Positions 1-9,286 of a stretch of DNA of 37,190 nt are shown piece by piece. Positions within the stretch are counted from its first letter, which is position 1. Every line of letters begins with the position of its first letter. The stretch covers positions 19,568 to 56,757 of the forward strand of contig MLAK01000811.1 in NCBI GenBank assembly GCA_001839685.1. Direction: 5' to 3'. Made by a program: the position numbers and the translations under genes. The notes below the pieces were generated by a model. It did not search any database. It was given only the letters and a program-made list of their open reading frames with translations, and had not been told where the DNA came from. The DNA is from Tritrichomonas foetus (taxonomy: Eukaryota > Parabasalia > Tritrichomonadida > Tritrichomonadidae).

Positions 1-30
1 TATAGGGTGTCCGGTAATGTGATGTCACTA
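1..30. repeat. Left terminal inverted repeat of the mariner element
   Basis: Pairs with 1265-1294. 26 of 30 positions match, with the four mismatches contiguous at positions 15-18. The end includes the TA target duplication. Confidence 0.92.
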
Positions 31-78
31 AGTATAATAAAGTCATTTCTAATAAGTCATTTTTTATTGATAAGTATT

Positions 79-1089
79 TCAAAATATGTAGTCTCCATTG
101 GCATCAATAACTTTTTTCAGTCTATTTTGCCATTCTGCAAAAACTGAAAACAAAGTTTCCGATGGAATTTCATTGAAAATTTGGACTATTGTTTGAATCA
201 AATGGCTTGGTGATTCAAAAACAATTCCTTTAACTTTTTCTTTAATAGTTCCAAATAAAAAAAAGTCGCTAGGCGCCAAATCAGGTGAATATGCCGGATG
301 TGGAACTGATTCTAGTGAGTTTTCATTTATATATTTTTTGACAATTTTTGCCACATGAGGCTTTGCATTGTCATAATGAACAAATAATTTTTTATAATTA
401 TTCGAGTTTTTAAACTCAACAATTTTTGACATAATGGCTGTAATATAATATGCAGCATTAAACTTTTCATTTGGCGGCAAAACATCAATATGAATTATCC
501 CATGAGGGTTCCAAAATACAGTCACCATAAATTTAGTGATCTGAAACCCTGGATTTTGAATAGTTGGGATTACTGAGTTTTCAGGAATCCATTGTGTATT
601 GAAATCAGTCTTGGAATAAAACCAAGACTCATCTCCTGTTATTAAAAAGGTGAAATTAGTTTTTTGTTCTGCATTCAAAATTTTAAGAAGTTTTTTTGCC
701 AATAAAACTCTATTGGCCTTTTGATTTTCTGTTAGAATATGTGGCACCCATCGAAGATGCACATGTTTATACATTAATTTTGATGTTAAACGATCATAAA
801 TTGTCGATTTTGGTTCACCTAAAACATTAGCAATATATCGACACGATGAATGTGGAAATTCGGTTAAAACATCTAAAATTTTCCAGTCAAGAATATCATA
901 ACTTTGGCACTTTTTCTCTTTTTTCACAGGCTGTGTGTTTTGACTTCTGTTCAGTTCTGCCATGACTCGGTAGATTTGTCTTTGAGACAAACATTTTTCT
1001 TTCAAGACACTCTTCATTTCTTCATATATTTCTTTGCCCCCTTTTCCTTCAAGCTGCAGAAAAGTTATGATTGAATGTTGATCAATCAT
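79..1089 (-). CDS. Mariner transposase, D,D34D
   Basis: A 336-aa transposase that would cut and join the element ends in the nucleus. The N-terminal ~110 residues are helical and fit the paired HTH DNA-binding half. The linker holds WVPH (114-117). The catalytic core shows TGDESW with Asp153, HYDNAKPH with Asp240, and SPDLAPSDFF with Asp275. There are 34 residues between the second and third Asp, the mariner D,D34D signature. Length is close to the usual ~345 aa and there is no stop or frameshift, so it is probably functional. The start is the only upstream ATG in frame and lies beside a perfect inverted repeat. No TCA-type initiator is visible just upstream, unlike several host genes here. 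Confidence 0.95.
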   Translation of the reverse strand: MIDQHSIITFLQLEGKGGKEIYEEMKSVLKEKCLSQRQIYRVMAELNRSQNTQPVKKEKKCQSYDILDWKILDVLTEFPHSSCRYIANVLGEPKSTIYDRLTSKLMYKHVHLRWVPHILTENQKANRVLLAKKLLKILNAEQKTNFTFLITGDESWFYSKTDFNTQWIPENSVIPTIQNPGFQITKFMVTVFWNPHGIIHIDVLPPNEKFNAAYYITAIMSKIVEFKNSNNYKKLFVHYDNAKPHVAKIVKKYINENSLESVPHPAYSPDLAPSDFFLFGTIKEKVKGIVFESPSHLIQTIVQIFNEIPSETLFSVFAEWQNRLKKVIDANGDYIF

Positions 1090-1095
1090 TTTTTA

Positions 1096-1120
1096 ATAAA
1101 CGTGCATCGTGTACGTTTAT
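1096..1120. repeat. Inverted repeat upstream of the transposase start
   Basis: ATAAACGT (1096-1103) and ACGTTTAT (1113-1120) are perfect 8-bp arms around a 9-bp spacer. They sit 7 nt upstream of the transposase ATG, inside the element. This could be an operator or a hairpin in the transcript leader; function unknown. Confidence 0.7.
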
Positions 1121-1264
1121 AAATTATTCTTTTTTTTTATGAAAAAGATTCTTTATCTCTATTTTCAGTCAAGAGAAAAAAAAATTGTTTTCAAAATTTT
1201 TATGTTAACATTGCATAGTTTATTATTTATAAATATAATGTATTGATTTCACTTCTAATGTGGG

Positions 1265-1294
1265 TAGTGACATCACGCCTCCGGACACCCTATA
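1265..1294. repeat. Right terminal inverted repeat of the mariner element
   Basis: Reverse complement of 1-30 apart from four contiguous mismatches; ends in the right-hand TA duplication. A small ORF on the plus strand starting at 1260 runs through this repeat and is not considered a gene. Confidence 0.92.
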
Positions 1295-1631
1295 TTATTT
1301 GGTGTTTGAAATCATTTCAATAAACTTTTTTTTCAGCAAAAATCGTTTTTTATTTTTCTCATTTTCGCTAAATAAAGAAAGTCACAAAAAAACATACCCA
1401 ATCAATGAAAAATCAAACCAACTAATTTATTCTATATACATTAACGAGTAGTTCAATCCAAGGAAACTTCATCAATTTTCAATGAAACAAACATAAAGAA
1501 AAAATCGCATCAAATCGAAATTTCAATAAAACGAACATATTTTTTCTTCTGCTCAAATTTAATAAACAAAAAAGACATCAATACTAAATTCAATCCGTTT
1601 ACTAATGAATTCAATCAAAAACAAAACAAAT
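1295..1631. other. Intergenic, no gene seen
   Basis: AT-rich spacer between the mariner element and the 3' end of the reductase gene. It contains many A and T runs, no conserved reading frame and no RNA gene that I can recognise. Confidence 0.6.
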
Positions 1632-2456
1632 TCAAGAATTCTCTTTGGCCATCCTTCTCATTTTTTCAACCGACGCAATTACAGCCGAAAAGTAAGCCGC
1701 ACGAACGCCACCGTCCTCGATTTTCTTGACTCCTTCGATTGTTGATCCGCCAGGTGAGCAGACTGCATCCTTCAATGGACCAGGATGGACTCCAGTCGTA
1801 ACGGCGAGCTTTCCGGCTCCGGCAACTGTCTGCGAGGCGAGTTTGAGGGCTGTTTCTCTCGGTAGGCCGCATAAAACTGCACCATCGGCCATTGATTCAA
1901 TTGCGGGAAAAACAAAGGCGAGACCACATCCAGCAACTCCAGAAAACGCATCGAACTGGTCTTCCTTAAGTCTAAGGGTTTGGCCAACTAGATTGAAGAT
2001 TTTTTCGGTTAATTCAATATCGGATGAATCGGCTTGATTTCCTGCTGTTATTCCACTTACGCTTTCACATACCTCTGCGCAGATGTTGGGCATTGCCCGA
2101 ACAACTCGAGCGCCTTTCTCGAGGTAACTTTCGAGGGATGCTATTGATAAACCGCCAGCGACACTAATTAACGGTTTCCGGGACCCAATTTCCGATTTGA
2201 TGTCATTCAAAACTTCTTGGAATTCTCCTGGATGAACAGCGACAATAACGGCGTCTGAATTGGCGGCAACTTTGACCTTGTCGTCAACTGGAGTTACTCC
2301 ACAGCGTGAAACAAGCTCGTCAAGCGTTTTTTTGGAATGTTCGCAAACGATGATGTTTTTGCCTGGGTGGCCGGCCTGGACAAGCCCTTTGACGATAGCG
2401 CCTCCCATTTTTCCTGCTCCGATGAAGCCGATCTTGAATGATTTGCTGAGCGACAT
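1632..2456 (-). CDS. Pyrroline-5-carboxylate reductase
   Basis: A 274-aa enzyme predicted to reduce 1-pyrroline-5-carboxylate to L-proline with NAD(P)H in the cytosol, the last step of proline synthesis. The N-terminal Rossmann motif GFIGAGKMG lies at 10-18. VRAMPN is at 119-124. The family's C-terminal signature, HPGPLKDAVCSPGG, begins at 224 and is followed by STIEG. Length matches the ~270-aa family norm. The usual SGSGPAY segment reads SGVAGCGLAF here (172-181), so its Pro is replaced. The ORF is visibly richer in G and C than its flanks and than the surface-protein genes, which suggests either high expression with biased codons or acquisition from bacteria. The ATG at 2456 is chosen because the Rossmann strand follows at once. 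In parabasalids this enzyme would connect ornithine from arginine breakdown to proline (inference). Confidence 0.95.
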   Translation of the reverse strand: MSLSKSFKIGFIGAGKMGGAIVKGLVQAGHPGKNIIVCEHSKKTLDELVSRCGVTPVDDKVKVAANSDAVIVAVHPGEFQEVLNDIKSEIGSRKPLISVAGGLSIASLESYLEKGARVVRAMPNICAEVCESVSGITAGNQADSSDIELTEKIFNLVGQTLRLKEDQFDAFSGVAGCGLAFVFPAIESMADGAVLCGLPRETALKLASQTVAGAGKLAVTTGVHPGPLKDAVCSPGGSTIEGVKKIEDGGVRAAYFSAVIASVEKMRRMAKENS

Positions 2457-3030
2457 TTTTTTTTGATGATTAATAAACGGTCTCCCATCAATTTTCTATA
2501 GAACTAACTAATATTTTATCAAAAAGTTGATAATTATGTGTGGCAAACCAAATAATTTCTCAAAAAATTGACCATTATAATTCAAACAAAATAACCTTTC
2601 AAATATCTGATAAGCAGTGATTGATTCATTTCACATCATGATGGGAAATTATTAATAATTTTTTTGATCAAAAGAAAAGCGATTTTTTCCTCTTCAAGTT
2701 ATTCAATCACACACAGCACATTTCTCAATTTCAATTCATGAATTTGAATTTGATTAATGATTTTAACAAACGTTTAATCTGTTGAATAAAAGTCAATCAT
2801 CTTTCATTTTATGACTTCAAATTTGTGTACAAGACTCACAATCACAAAATATGGCACATTCGTTTCCAAAATCATAATCTCATGTCAGGCATGACCAAAT
2901 CCCTTTGGTAAATTTTGTCATTCCCAACTTGCCTGTCATACACATAAACTCTTGCTGTTTCACAAAATTCATTCCAGTAAGCATTTCTCACTTAAATGGC
3001 CTTCAATTCGATTAACTTTTTAATTTTCGT
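2457..3030. other. Intergenic, upstream of the reductase
   Basis: AT-rich spacer between the reductase start and the tail of the kinase/Sel1 pseudogene. No clean TCA-Y-W initiator close to the reductase ATG is evident; TCATCA lies about 12 nt upstream but departs from the consensus. No other gene recognised. Confidence 0.5.
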
Positions 3031-3039
3031 TATTTTGAG

Positions 3040-4690
3040 CATTTTTGATGCCGATATAAGAAGCAGCTTCATCAATACCAAATGGTAAAACATTTGTAAT
3101 ATTTTGCAGCAAGTGTTAAATTTCCTCCATCACGATTTAAAATTGCAGCAGAAAGAATTTGAGCTTCAATGATATTTTTTTTCATAAAGTAAAAGATATA
3201 AATTTATCGCTTTTTCATAGTCTTTATAATCGATGTCATATGCCATTGCAAGTAGTGAAGCAGGAAAAAAATGAAATTTATTATTACGAGATTTTTCCAG
3301 TTTGAAAATGCCAGCAAAAATATCTTTTTCATTTCCATCTCCATAAATGAAACATTCACCCAAAAACATTTGAGCTTTGTGAACATCTTTTTTCAAGATT
3401 CAAAAATAATTATAAATATTAATTCATGCAATAGTTGCACCATTTTTAGCTGATCGATGAAATAAATCGAAATATTTTGAATAATCAACATCAACATCTT
3501 GCCGTTTTTGATACATACGAGTTATAAAATTTTGTGCCATTCCATGATATTACGTGATATTTTTGTTCTAAACCATTTCTATACATTGCACCTAAAATAA
3601 ATTTAGAATAAACATCACCATTATAAGCATCATTAATGACTTTATTAATATTCATCCTTTTATTTTTACGGCATTATACTGATTTATTTCTATTTATTTC
3701 ATTTAAATCACATTTTTTCAAATATTGATGAAATTTGATCAAATATTCCAAAGCATAAAGAGAAGGAGATCTTTCTTCCATTTTTAGTGAAGCCAATAAT
3801 TAATAGAAATATGAAATACTTTCATACTCTTTTGATAACCTTGGAATATCATTGTTCTTGATGTTTTCTATCAATTTATAAAAAGAAGTATCGTCATATG
3901 GTTGCTTTCCGGGTGCTATTTCATGAAAAGAATTAATAAGCCAAATGAATGCAAAGCAGTTTGAAAAGAAATATTTTCATTATATATTTGTTCAAGTGCC
4001 ATATATTGAAAAATACAAACATCAGCTGAGAAACAATTATATTGAAATGCCGAGTTAATTAATTCACAACTATTCTGAAATGAAGTTTCGTAATTCAATG
4101 CGATTTTTTTTTGCGCAATCAAAATCACAAAGAAATGCGTTATAATCATTATCAATCATTAAAATATCAACCTTATTATCTCGATGAATTAATCCATTTG
4201 AATGTAAACAATCAATGGCATTTATGGAATCTAAACAATCATTGATTTCCGAGTGCCATTTAATGGCGTTTTCTTTAAAACATCTTGTAAGCTTCCTTTA
4301 TAATAATATTCTAAAACGAGTGCATTATTTTTGTTCTTTATAGTGTGTTGCTTAATATAACCAAAACATCTAACAATGTATTTTGGGATTTTGTTGATTG
4401 CTTGAAGAGATTTTGTTTATTTTGAGTTTTTTTGATTGGAAAATGATTTATATGCGCATATAAATTACCATCGAATTTTCCAATTACTAAATCTACTCTA
4501 CTATAACTCTCATAACCAATTTGATGGGGAAATAAAAAGTAATCAAATTATAATTCACACAAACTTTGTTTCATTTTCATTATTTTTTAATGTTTCATTA
4601 TTAAAATAATCAATTTGTTCTATTTCTTTTAATTGTGTTGACAATCTAAATTGTCTTGATTCCCTGAGAATTGGACAATTTGAAGGTGGA
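3040..4690 (-). pseudogene. Decayed protein kinase with Sel1-like repeat tail
   Basis: Reading the minus strand across several frames gives successive parts of one protein. These are a kinase N-lobe stretch ending LVLEYYYKGSLQDVLKK (about 4280-4340), then LIHRDNKVDILMI (4150-4200; HRD catalytic loop) and FLCDFDCAKK (4110-4135; DFD in place of DFG). YMALEQIYNE and LHSFGLLI follow (about 3925-4010; APE and helix-F regions), then GKQPYDD (about 3900). Downstream are Sel1/TPR-like pieces such as AQMFLGECFIYGDGNEKD (about 3310-3370) and DAYNGDVYSKFILGAMY (about 3580-3640). At least four frameshifts and several in-frame stops break it, and the APE Pro is lost, so it is not functional as read. Kinase plus Sel1 repeats is a large family in T. 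vaginalis. The boundaries are approximate. Confidence 0.82.
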
Positions 4691-4730
4691 AGTAATTTGT
4701 TAATGAAAATTATGTTAACTATATATTATA
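4691..4730 (-). promoter_or_regulatory. Fossil promoter of the kinase pseudogene
   Basis: On the minus strand this reads TATATAGTTAACATAA, then TTTTCATTAAC. The same two blocks, with a longer spacer, precede the intact gene at 10018. TCATTA fits the trichomonad TCA-Y-W initiator. The assignment rests on position and similarity only. Confidence 0.4.
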
Positions 4731-6778
4731 TTTTGGAAATCAAACAGACATTGTCAATTTTGAGTATTAGGTGAAGATAAAAACTTGAATTCTGACATTT
4801 TAAGGTGAACGGATAGATCTATCAATGTTGCAAGATTAAATCAAGTAAAAGAAAATATGAGAATAAGATTAAGATTTCAGCTTAATTGAACATTTTTTTT
4901 CTTCATTGGAAAATAATTACGATATTAGAATGTATTAAAAGATGCAATAGACTTTAAAGGTCATGATATTTATTATTTATTATGCCATTTCCTCAAATTA
5001 ATTCATTTTACTCAAGATAATCTCATTTTTTTAACATTATTAGCCGTTTAAAATTGAATAGGAATGACCATAAATTGAATGAGAACGATCATTTTGTTCA
5101 AAAGAATGAATGAACCGACGATAGAGTTAAAAAAGGAAGAATTTGATAAATGAAACGAATTTAACGAGTATGATGGATTGATCTCAAATGAAGAAGAGAT
5201 AAAAGACCAAAAAGGTTATGATTTGATTGTTTCCAACATTTGGTTGTACATTAAAATGTATTGAAATTTTGTATGTGATTCAAATCGTTTTTGTCAGAAG
5301 GAATTTTGAATTGAGATTCTGAAAAAGTATACAAAGGGCATTCACAAATTATAATTGAATAAAATAATGGATTTTGCGAATGGAATACAATAGGATAATA
5401 TAGGTAGCTGTCACAAACCATTATTACTTCGAAAGAATAATTGTGAAAATTATCAGAGCCTTAATTGTTCAGTTGTTCAGAATTCAGTTTTGTTAGTGGA
5501 GATTCGAATTTAGAATTTTTGTGAAGGATTTTTCAAGGAAAAATTTTATTTGTGAATGTTAATATTTTTCGAATTTTGAAAATAGTTCTGAATATTTGAT
5601 AATGATATTTGAATATTTGTGAAAGATAATTTAATAATATTATGAACAAAATTTCAACGTTGTAGTGAAATTATAAATATTCGAAGTTTATCAAAAATTG
5701 AATGCATTATCACAAAAAACCTCGTTAAATATCAACGTAAATCATCATATTGAATTTTTGAGGGGAGCCTTTCAATCCTGATTAAAGTTGATGACTAAAC
5801 AGATAAGACCGATAGATTTTCCCCTCTATTAATACAAATCACCAAAATCTTATGTTCTGATTTTCTCATGTTGGTTTAATCGTTTTTCACAAAAATCCTC
5901 AGATCATTCAATTAGAGTCATTTCTTATTCACAATTTCATCATGACTATTCAAAAAGTGATTATTACAGGCAAAATCATGAGACGATTGCCCAAAATATA
6001 CGCTTCATCCTTATATTGTATCGTTTTAATTTTTTTTCATTGTAATCAACAAAAACGATTTTCACAATCTTTGAGTAAATCGGATTTTTGTGTAGGTAAA
6101 ATTTTATGCGAACATTTTAGAAAATCGCTATATCTCATAATTATGAGAAATTTAACCAATTATCTTCATATTTACTAATTTCATATCATCTTTAACAAAT
6201 ATACGCATGAAATTATTAGAATATTAATTTTACTTCAAAGGATATCACCATTCTCTTTCATTTTTTCTTTTTCTATACATTATCTTTTCTATTTTCACAA
6301 ATATTCAATATACATTATTTTTACATCTCCCTCAAATATAAAATAATATTCTCAAAACCTTAATTCAATTCTGAGAACTTTTCTCTAAAACATAATTCAA
6401 ATTTCAAATCATTCAATGTTTTCAGATAAAATTCGTCTCAATTCTCACAATGTATTTTTCCTTTCAAAAATGTTTTCAAGCCTGACTTTTCAAACATATT
6501 TTCAATAAAAAACATATTCAAGCAATCATTTCCATCCTTACTCAAAAAATAATTGTTTTTTTTCTCAAACTTTAAAGTTCTTTTCATTAGCTATCTCACA
6601 AATGCCCTATTTCAAGGTTATTTTTTCATTTCATTTGCTCAATAACTTCATCAGATTCAACTTCTCAATCGTAGTATTCAATTTCTTTTTTCAATTCATC
6701 CTTTAAAAAATGTATTCAATCAATTTTTCCATAATTCAAAATTCAATGACAACTTTCAATATCGTTCTCATTTTTTAT
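4731..6778. other. Long region with no supported gene
   Basis: About 2 kb of AT-rich DNA. A 78-codon plus-strand ORF (5942-6178) has an initiator-like TCACAA 12 nt before its ATG and one hydrophobic stretch, but it has no recognisable family and normal-looking random composition, so I do not call it. No tRNA-like or rRNA-like block was seen. The region may hold decayed sequence too old to read by eye. Confidence 0.5.
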
Positions 6779-6784
6779 TCATTT
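6779..6784 (+). promoter_or_regulatory. Initiator (Inr) for the HMG-box gene
   Basis: TCATTT, matching TCA-Y-W. The predicted first base, A6781, would give a 19-nt leader before the ATG at 6800, within the short leaders normal for trichomonads. This element decides the start choice for the gene. Confidence 0.6.
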
Positions 6785-6799
6785 TTTTCCTGTCTTCAC

Positions 6800-7657
6800 A
6801 TGTATAGCTCACCACCTCTTCTCCAGTCAGATGCTTCTGGCCTTTCATCCTTTTTCAGCTCCCTTCCAACGAAATCCCTTCACGTCAACCACGCAGCCCC
6901 ATCCAAGCCGAATCGTGACCATATCGAGCCGTTCCAGATATTCTGCCTTGAAAAGCGCGCAAAAGTGGCAAAGATGCATCCAAACCTTTCCTCATCACGC
7001 ATCACATCACTCCTCGGAACCCTGTGGCGCGCAACACCCCAGCAAGAGAAACAAATATATGCGAATATGGCATCATCAGTGGGACGAGGAAATGCCCCCA
7101 ATAAAAACCAGCAACAAACAAATAGTCATTTGGATGGTCAATCTCACGGTCAATCACTAATTCAGTCACCCCAAATGCAATCCTTGATGGTTCAGCCAAA
7201 TATCAATTCAAATGTTAACCAACCGAATATGAATTCAAATATTCATTCACATCAACAAAAACTGATGAATTCACCTCTAAATTCGCATGCGAATGGAAAA
7301 CATCGTTTGGAAATTCCGAGCATCACATCTATTACTGGGCCATCAATGTTCAATCCACTTTTTGTTCCCCAAATCAAGAATAATTTGTCAATCGATCCAA
7401 AAAGTGGAACAGTATTGACGATGACTCCAATAAAGAAGGGAAATGAAATAAAGGTTGAATCACCAGTTGAAGGACCTGTAAGTAAATCTAATAATGATCA
7501 CATGGATTTGTGCGTGAGCGACCAAATATCATCTCAAAATATCATCGAGATGCCAAATTCACGAACAACAATGATGCCTCCACTTAATCTATTTATTGTC
7601 CCAAGATCGAAGTTTAGTGTTGAAGCTGCGGAAGTTAGCAGGAAGATCGCTGTTTAA
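6800..7657 (+). CDS. HMG-box DNA-binding protein
   Basis: A 285-aa nuclear protein predicted to bind and bend DNA. The HMG box spans about residues 38-92: PFQIFCLEKRAKV forms the helix-1 region, HPNLSSSRITSLLGTLW helix 2, and EKQIYANMA helix 3. The rest is low-complexity, rich in Asn, Gln, Ser, Met and Pro. IKVE, inside NEIKVESP near the middle of the tail, fits a SUMO-acceptor consensus. The open frame extends upstream to an ATG at 6710, but that would add a hydrophobic N-terminus unlike a nuclear factor. The ATG at 6800 lies 19 nt after a TCATTT initiator, so I prefer it. The stop TAA is part of TAAA, the known trichomonad poly(A) signal. The box region is more GC-rich than the surroundings. 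Whether it is a sequence-specific regulator or an architectural protein is unknown. Confidence 0.85.
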   Translation: MYSSPPLLQSDASGLSSFFSSLPTKSLHVNHAAPSKPNRDHIEPFQIFCLEKRAKVAKMHPNLSSSRITSLLGTLWRATPQQEKQIYANMASSVGRGNAPNKNQQQTNSHLDGQSHGQSLIQSPQMQSLMVQPNINSNVNQPNMNSNIHSHQQKLMNSPLNSHANGKHRLEIPSITSITGPSMFNPLFVPQIKNNLSIDPKSGTVLTMTPIKKGNEIKVESPVEGPVSKSNNDHMDLCVSDQISSQNIIEMPNSRTTMMPPLNLFIVPRSKFSVEAAEVSRKIAV

Positions 7658-7658
7658 A
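7655..7658 (+). terminator. TAAA poly(A) signal overlapping the stop
   Basis: The HMG-box gene stop codon TAA is followed by A. Trichomonad mRNAs are known to use UAAA, often overlapping the stop, as the polyadenylation signal. Confidence 0.55.
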
Positions 7659-8153
7659 TGCATTTCTATTTATGCGAATGGATAATCTTCTTTATTGTAC
7701 ATTGTAAATAAATTATTTATGTTTGCCTACATTTTTATTTTCTATTTTCTTTTTTTTTCTTTCTGGTATGATATCAGTAATATTCTATTACAAAAGTTTT
7801 GTTGCAGAAACTGAAAAAACCAGAAAAATAACCGAATGTGATAAGGTCAATATTCACCATGTTGTTAAACTATTCTGAAGAGAAGACATAAATTAATTTA
7901 CCTAACTATTCAAAATCACTAATTGAAATTCAAATAAACTTAATTATTATGAATACTTAACGGTTATCTCAACTCAATCTATGGAAAGAATTTTTAATTT
8001 TTGAATAGATTATTAATATTCACGTCTGGGTAAATTCAATACTTGAATACCTATTAACTGGATTTTGTAATGTACTTCAAATCAATTCTATAAAATTTAT
8101 CTGCCACATGCAATTTTGAATATTAAAGTCCTATGCCATTTTCAAATTTCTAT
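7659..8153. other. Intergenic, no gene seen
   Basis: AT-rich spacer between two plus-strand genes. Apart from the initiator at its right end I see no feature. Confidence 0.55.
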
Positions 8154-8159
8154 TCATTT
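8154..8159 (+). promoter_or_regulatory. Initiator (Inr) for the Rpn10-like gene
   Basis: TCATTT, predicted first base A8156, giving an 18-nt leader to the ATG at 8174. Confidence 0.6.
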
Positions 8160-8173
8160 CTTGTTATCCAGAA

Positions 8174-8854
8174 ATGAGCCATTCAATTCAACCTAAAGGC
8201 TTTGTTTTTGTTATGGATAACTCATCAACCTCAATTGATGGTGATTTGTATCCAAATAGGCTGATTGCACAAAAAGTTGCAATTCAGAGATTATCAATAT
8301 ATTTATTTTCAGTTTGTCATGAAACTCAAATTTCATTGATGACAATGAGTAATACCGAATTCGGTATTCGTTCATCATTCACATCAAACTTATCAAAAAT
8401 TCAACAAACAATGATCAACATTTCAAGTGGCGGTTTTTTATTGCTTGAAAAAAGTTTGAAAACATCTTTTCTCTTATTTAATCATCTGAATGAAGAAATA
8501 AATGATCGCCATGTAATAATATTTATTGGATCTAATCATGACTTAACAGATGAAAAAAAAATCAACCAATTGAAAGCAGAATTAAAGAAAAGATTCATTT
8601 ATTTGAGTTTCGTGATTTTAGACAATGGAATTAATTCGTTGAATTTATTGAAAGAAATCAGTTCTTTTGAATTTTTAGATGTGTCTAACACTAGAAACTT
8701 ATTAAGCGATCTTGTACTTGCTTCAAAGATTGGAACTGGTTCAGTAAAACCCCAAATTTCGTTAAAATCTCTCAAAAAATCGAATCCTGATTTGTATTTG
8801 GCAACAAAGGAAAGTCTCGTTCAATTCAAGAAAACTACCGATGACAAAATCTAA
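8174..8854 (+). CDS. Rpn10-like VWA-domain protein
   Basis: A 226-aa protein resembling the VWA half of the 26S proteasome subunit Rpn10/S5a, which docks on the regulatory particle and presents ubiquitin through C-terminal UIM motifs. The N-terminus shows VMDNSSTS (13-20), the Rpn10 version of the VWA metal-site strand, then a GDLYPNRLIAQK segment matching the family's GD-F-P-x-R-x-x-AQ. Later come strands VIIFIGS and FVILD in the expected alternation. The C-terminal ~40 residues are basic and Ser/Lys-rich, with no UIM that I can see, so it may be structural only, a diverged paralogue, or a relative such as another VWA protein. It lies tail-to-tail with the gene at 9287. The ATG at 8174 is supported by the initiator 18 nt upstream. 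Confidence 0.7.
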   Translation: MSHSIQPKGFVFVMDNSSTSIDGDLYPNRLIAQKVAIQRLSIYLFSVCHETQISLMTMSNTEFGIRSSFTSNLSKIQQTMINISSGGFLLLEKSLKTSFLLFNHLNEEINDRHVIIFIGSNHDLTDEKKINQLKAELKKRFIYLSFVILDNGINSLNLLKEISSFEFLDVSNTRNLLSDLVLASKIGTGSVKPQISLKSLKKSNPDLYLATKESLVQFKKTTDDKI

Positions 8855-9251
8855 CTTTTTTTGAAGATTATCATTATGCTTATATTCTTGAAATTATCTT
8901 CTAAGTATTCACATTCACTTTCTTTTCTAATTATAATAATATCAGTGAAGCATTTTTACAATATGTAACCAATTAATGAATCATTTAACTAAACACGGAA
9001 AATTTTTAATAATTATTAACTTGATTAGAATAATTGTTATTCTCACTAGTTTCTGAATTGATTTGAACTGTTGATGAAACTTTCGAATAGTTCTCTTTGA
9101 AATAAGAATTGTCAAAAAATATTTCTAGAGTCAAAATAATACCTTCAATCGCATGAATTAATTATAAATACACACAATTCAACAACAAATAATATAATAT
9201 TAATTCATGTATATAAACAAATCCAAAGATGTTTTCCTTGTTGCTCTCCAA
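8855..9251. other. Convergent intergenic region
   Basis: Spacer between the 3' ends of the Rpn10-like gene and the minus-strand helical gene. No further feature recognised. Its right border depends on the frameshift reading of the next gene. Confidence 0.5.
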
Positions 9252-9286
9252 TCAAATAATTTCATCAATATATTTATTCAATTCTT

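Larger units (their letters stand above)
1..1294 (-). mobile_element. Complete mariner-type DNA transposon
   Basis: A Tc1/mariner element bounded by 30-bp terminal inverted repeats including the flanking TA dinucleotides. The left end reads TATAGGGTGTCCGG and ends GTGATGTCACTA. The right end, read in reverse, matches it except for four contiguous bases (TAAT against AGGC, repeat positions 15-18). TA at 1-2 and 1293-1294 fits the TA target duplication of this superfamily. The single internal gene, on the minus strand, is an uninterrupted transposase, so the copy looks young and possibly competent. The window starts exactly at the TA, so the left host flank cannot be seen. Mariner elements are known to be abundant in Trichomonas vaginalis (Tvmar family). 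Assignment to that exact subfamily is inference. Confidence 0.93.

Noticed and set aside
1260..1451. 63-codon ORF on the plus strand
   Set aside because: Begins inside the mariner inverted repeat and continues in A/T runs; no protein features.
5942..6178. 78-codon ORF with a TCACAA element 12 nt upstream
   Set aside because: No recognisable domain, no coding-like composition and no neighbour link; one initiator match is expected by chance in such AT-rich DNA.
6831..7199. Alternative-frame ORFs over the HMG box
   Set aside because: They overlap a strong HMG-box match in another frame and arise from its higher GC content.
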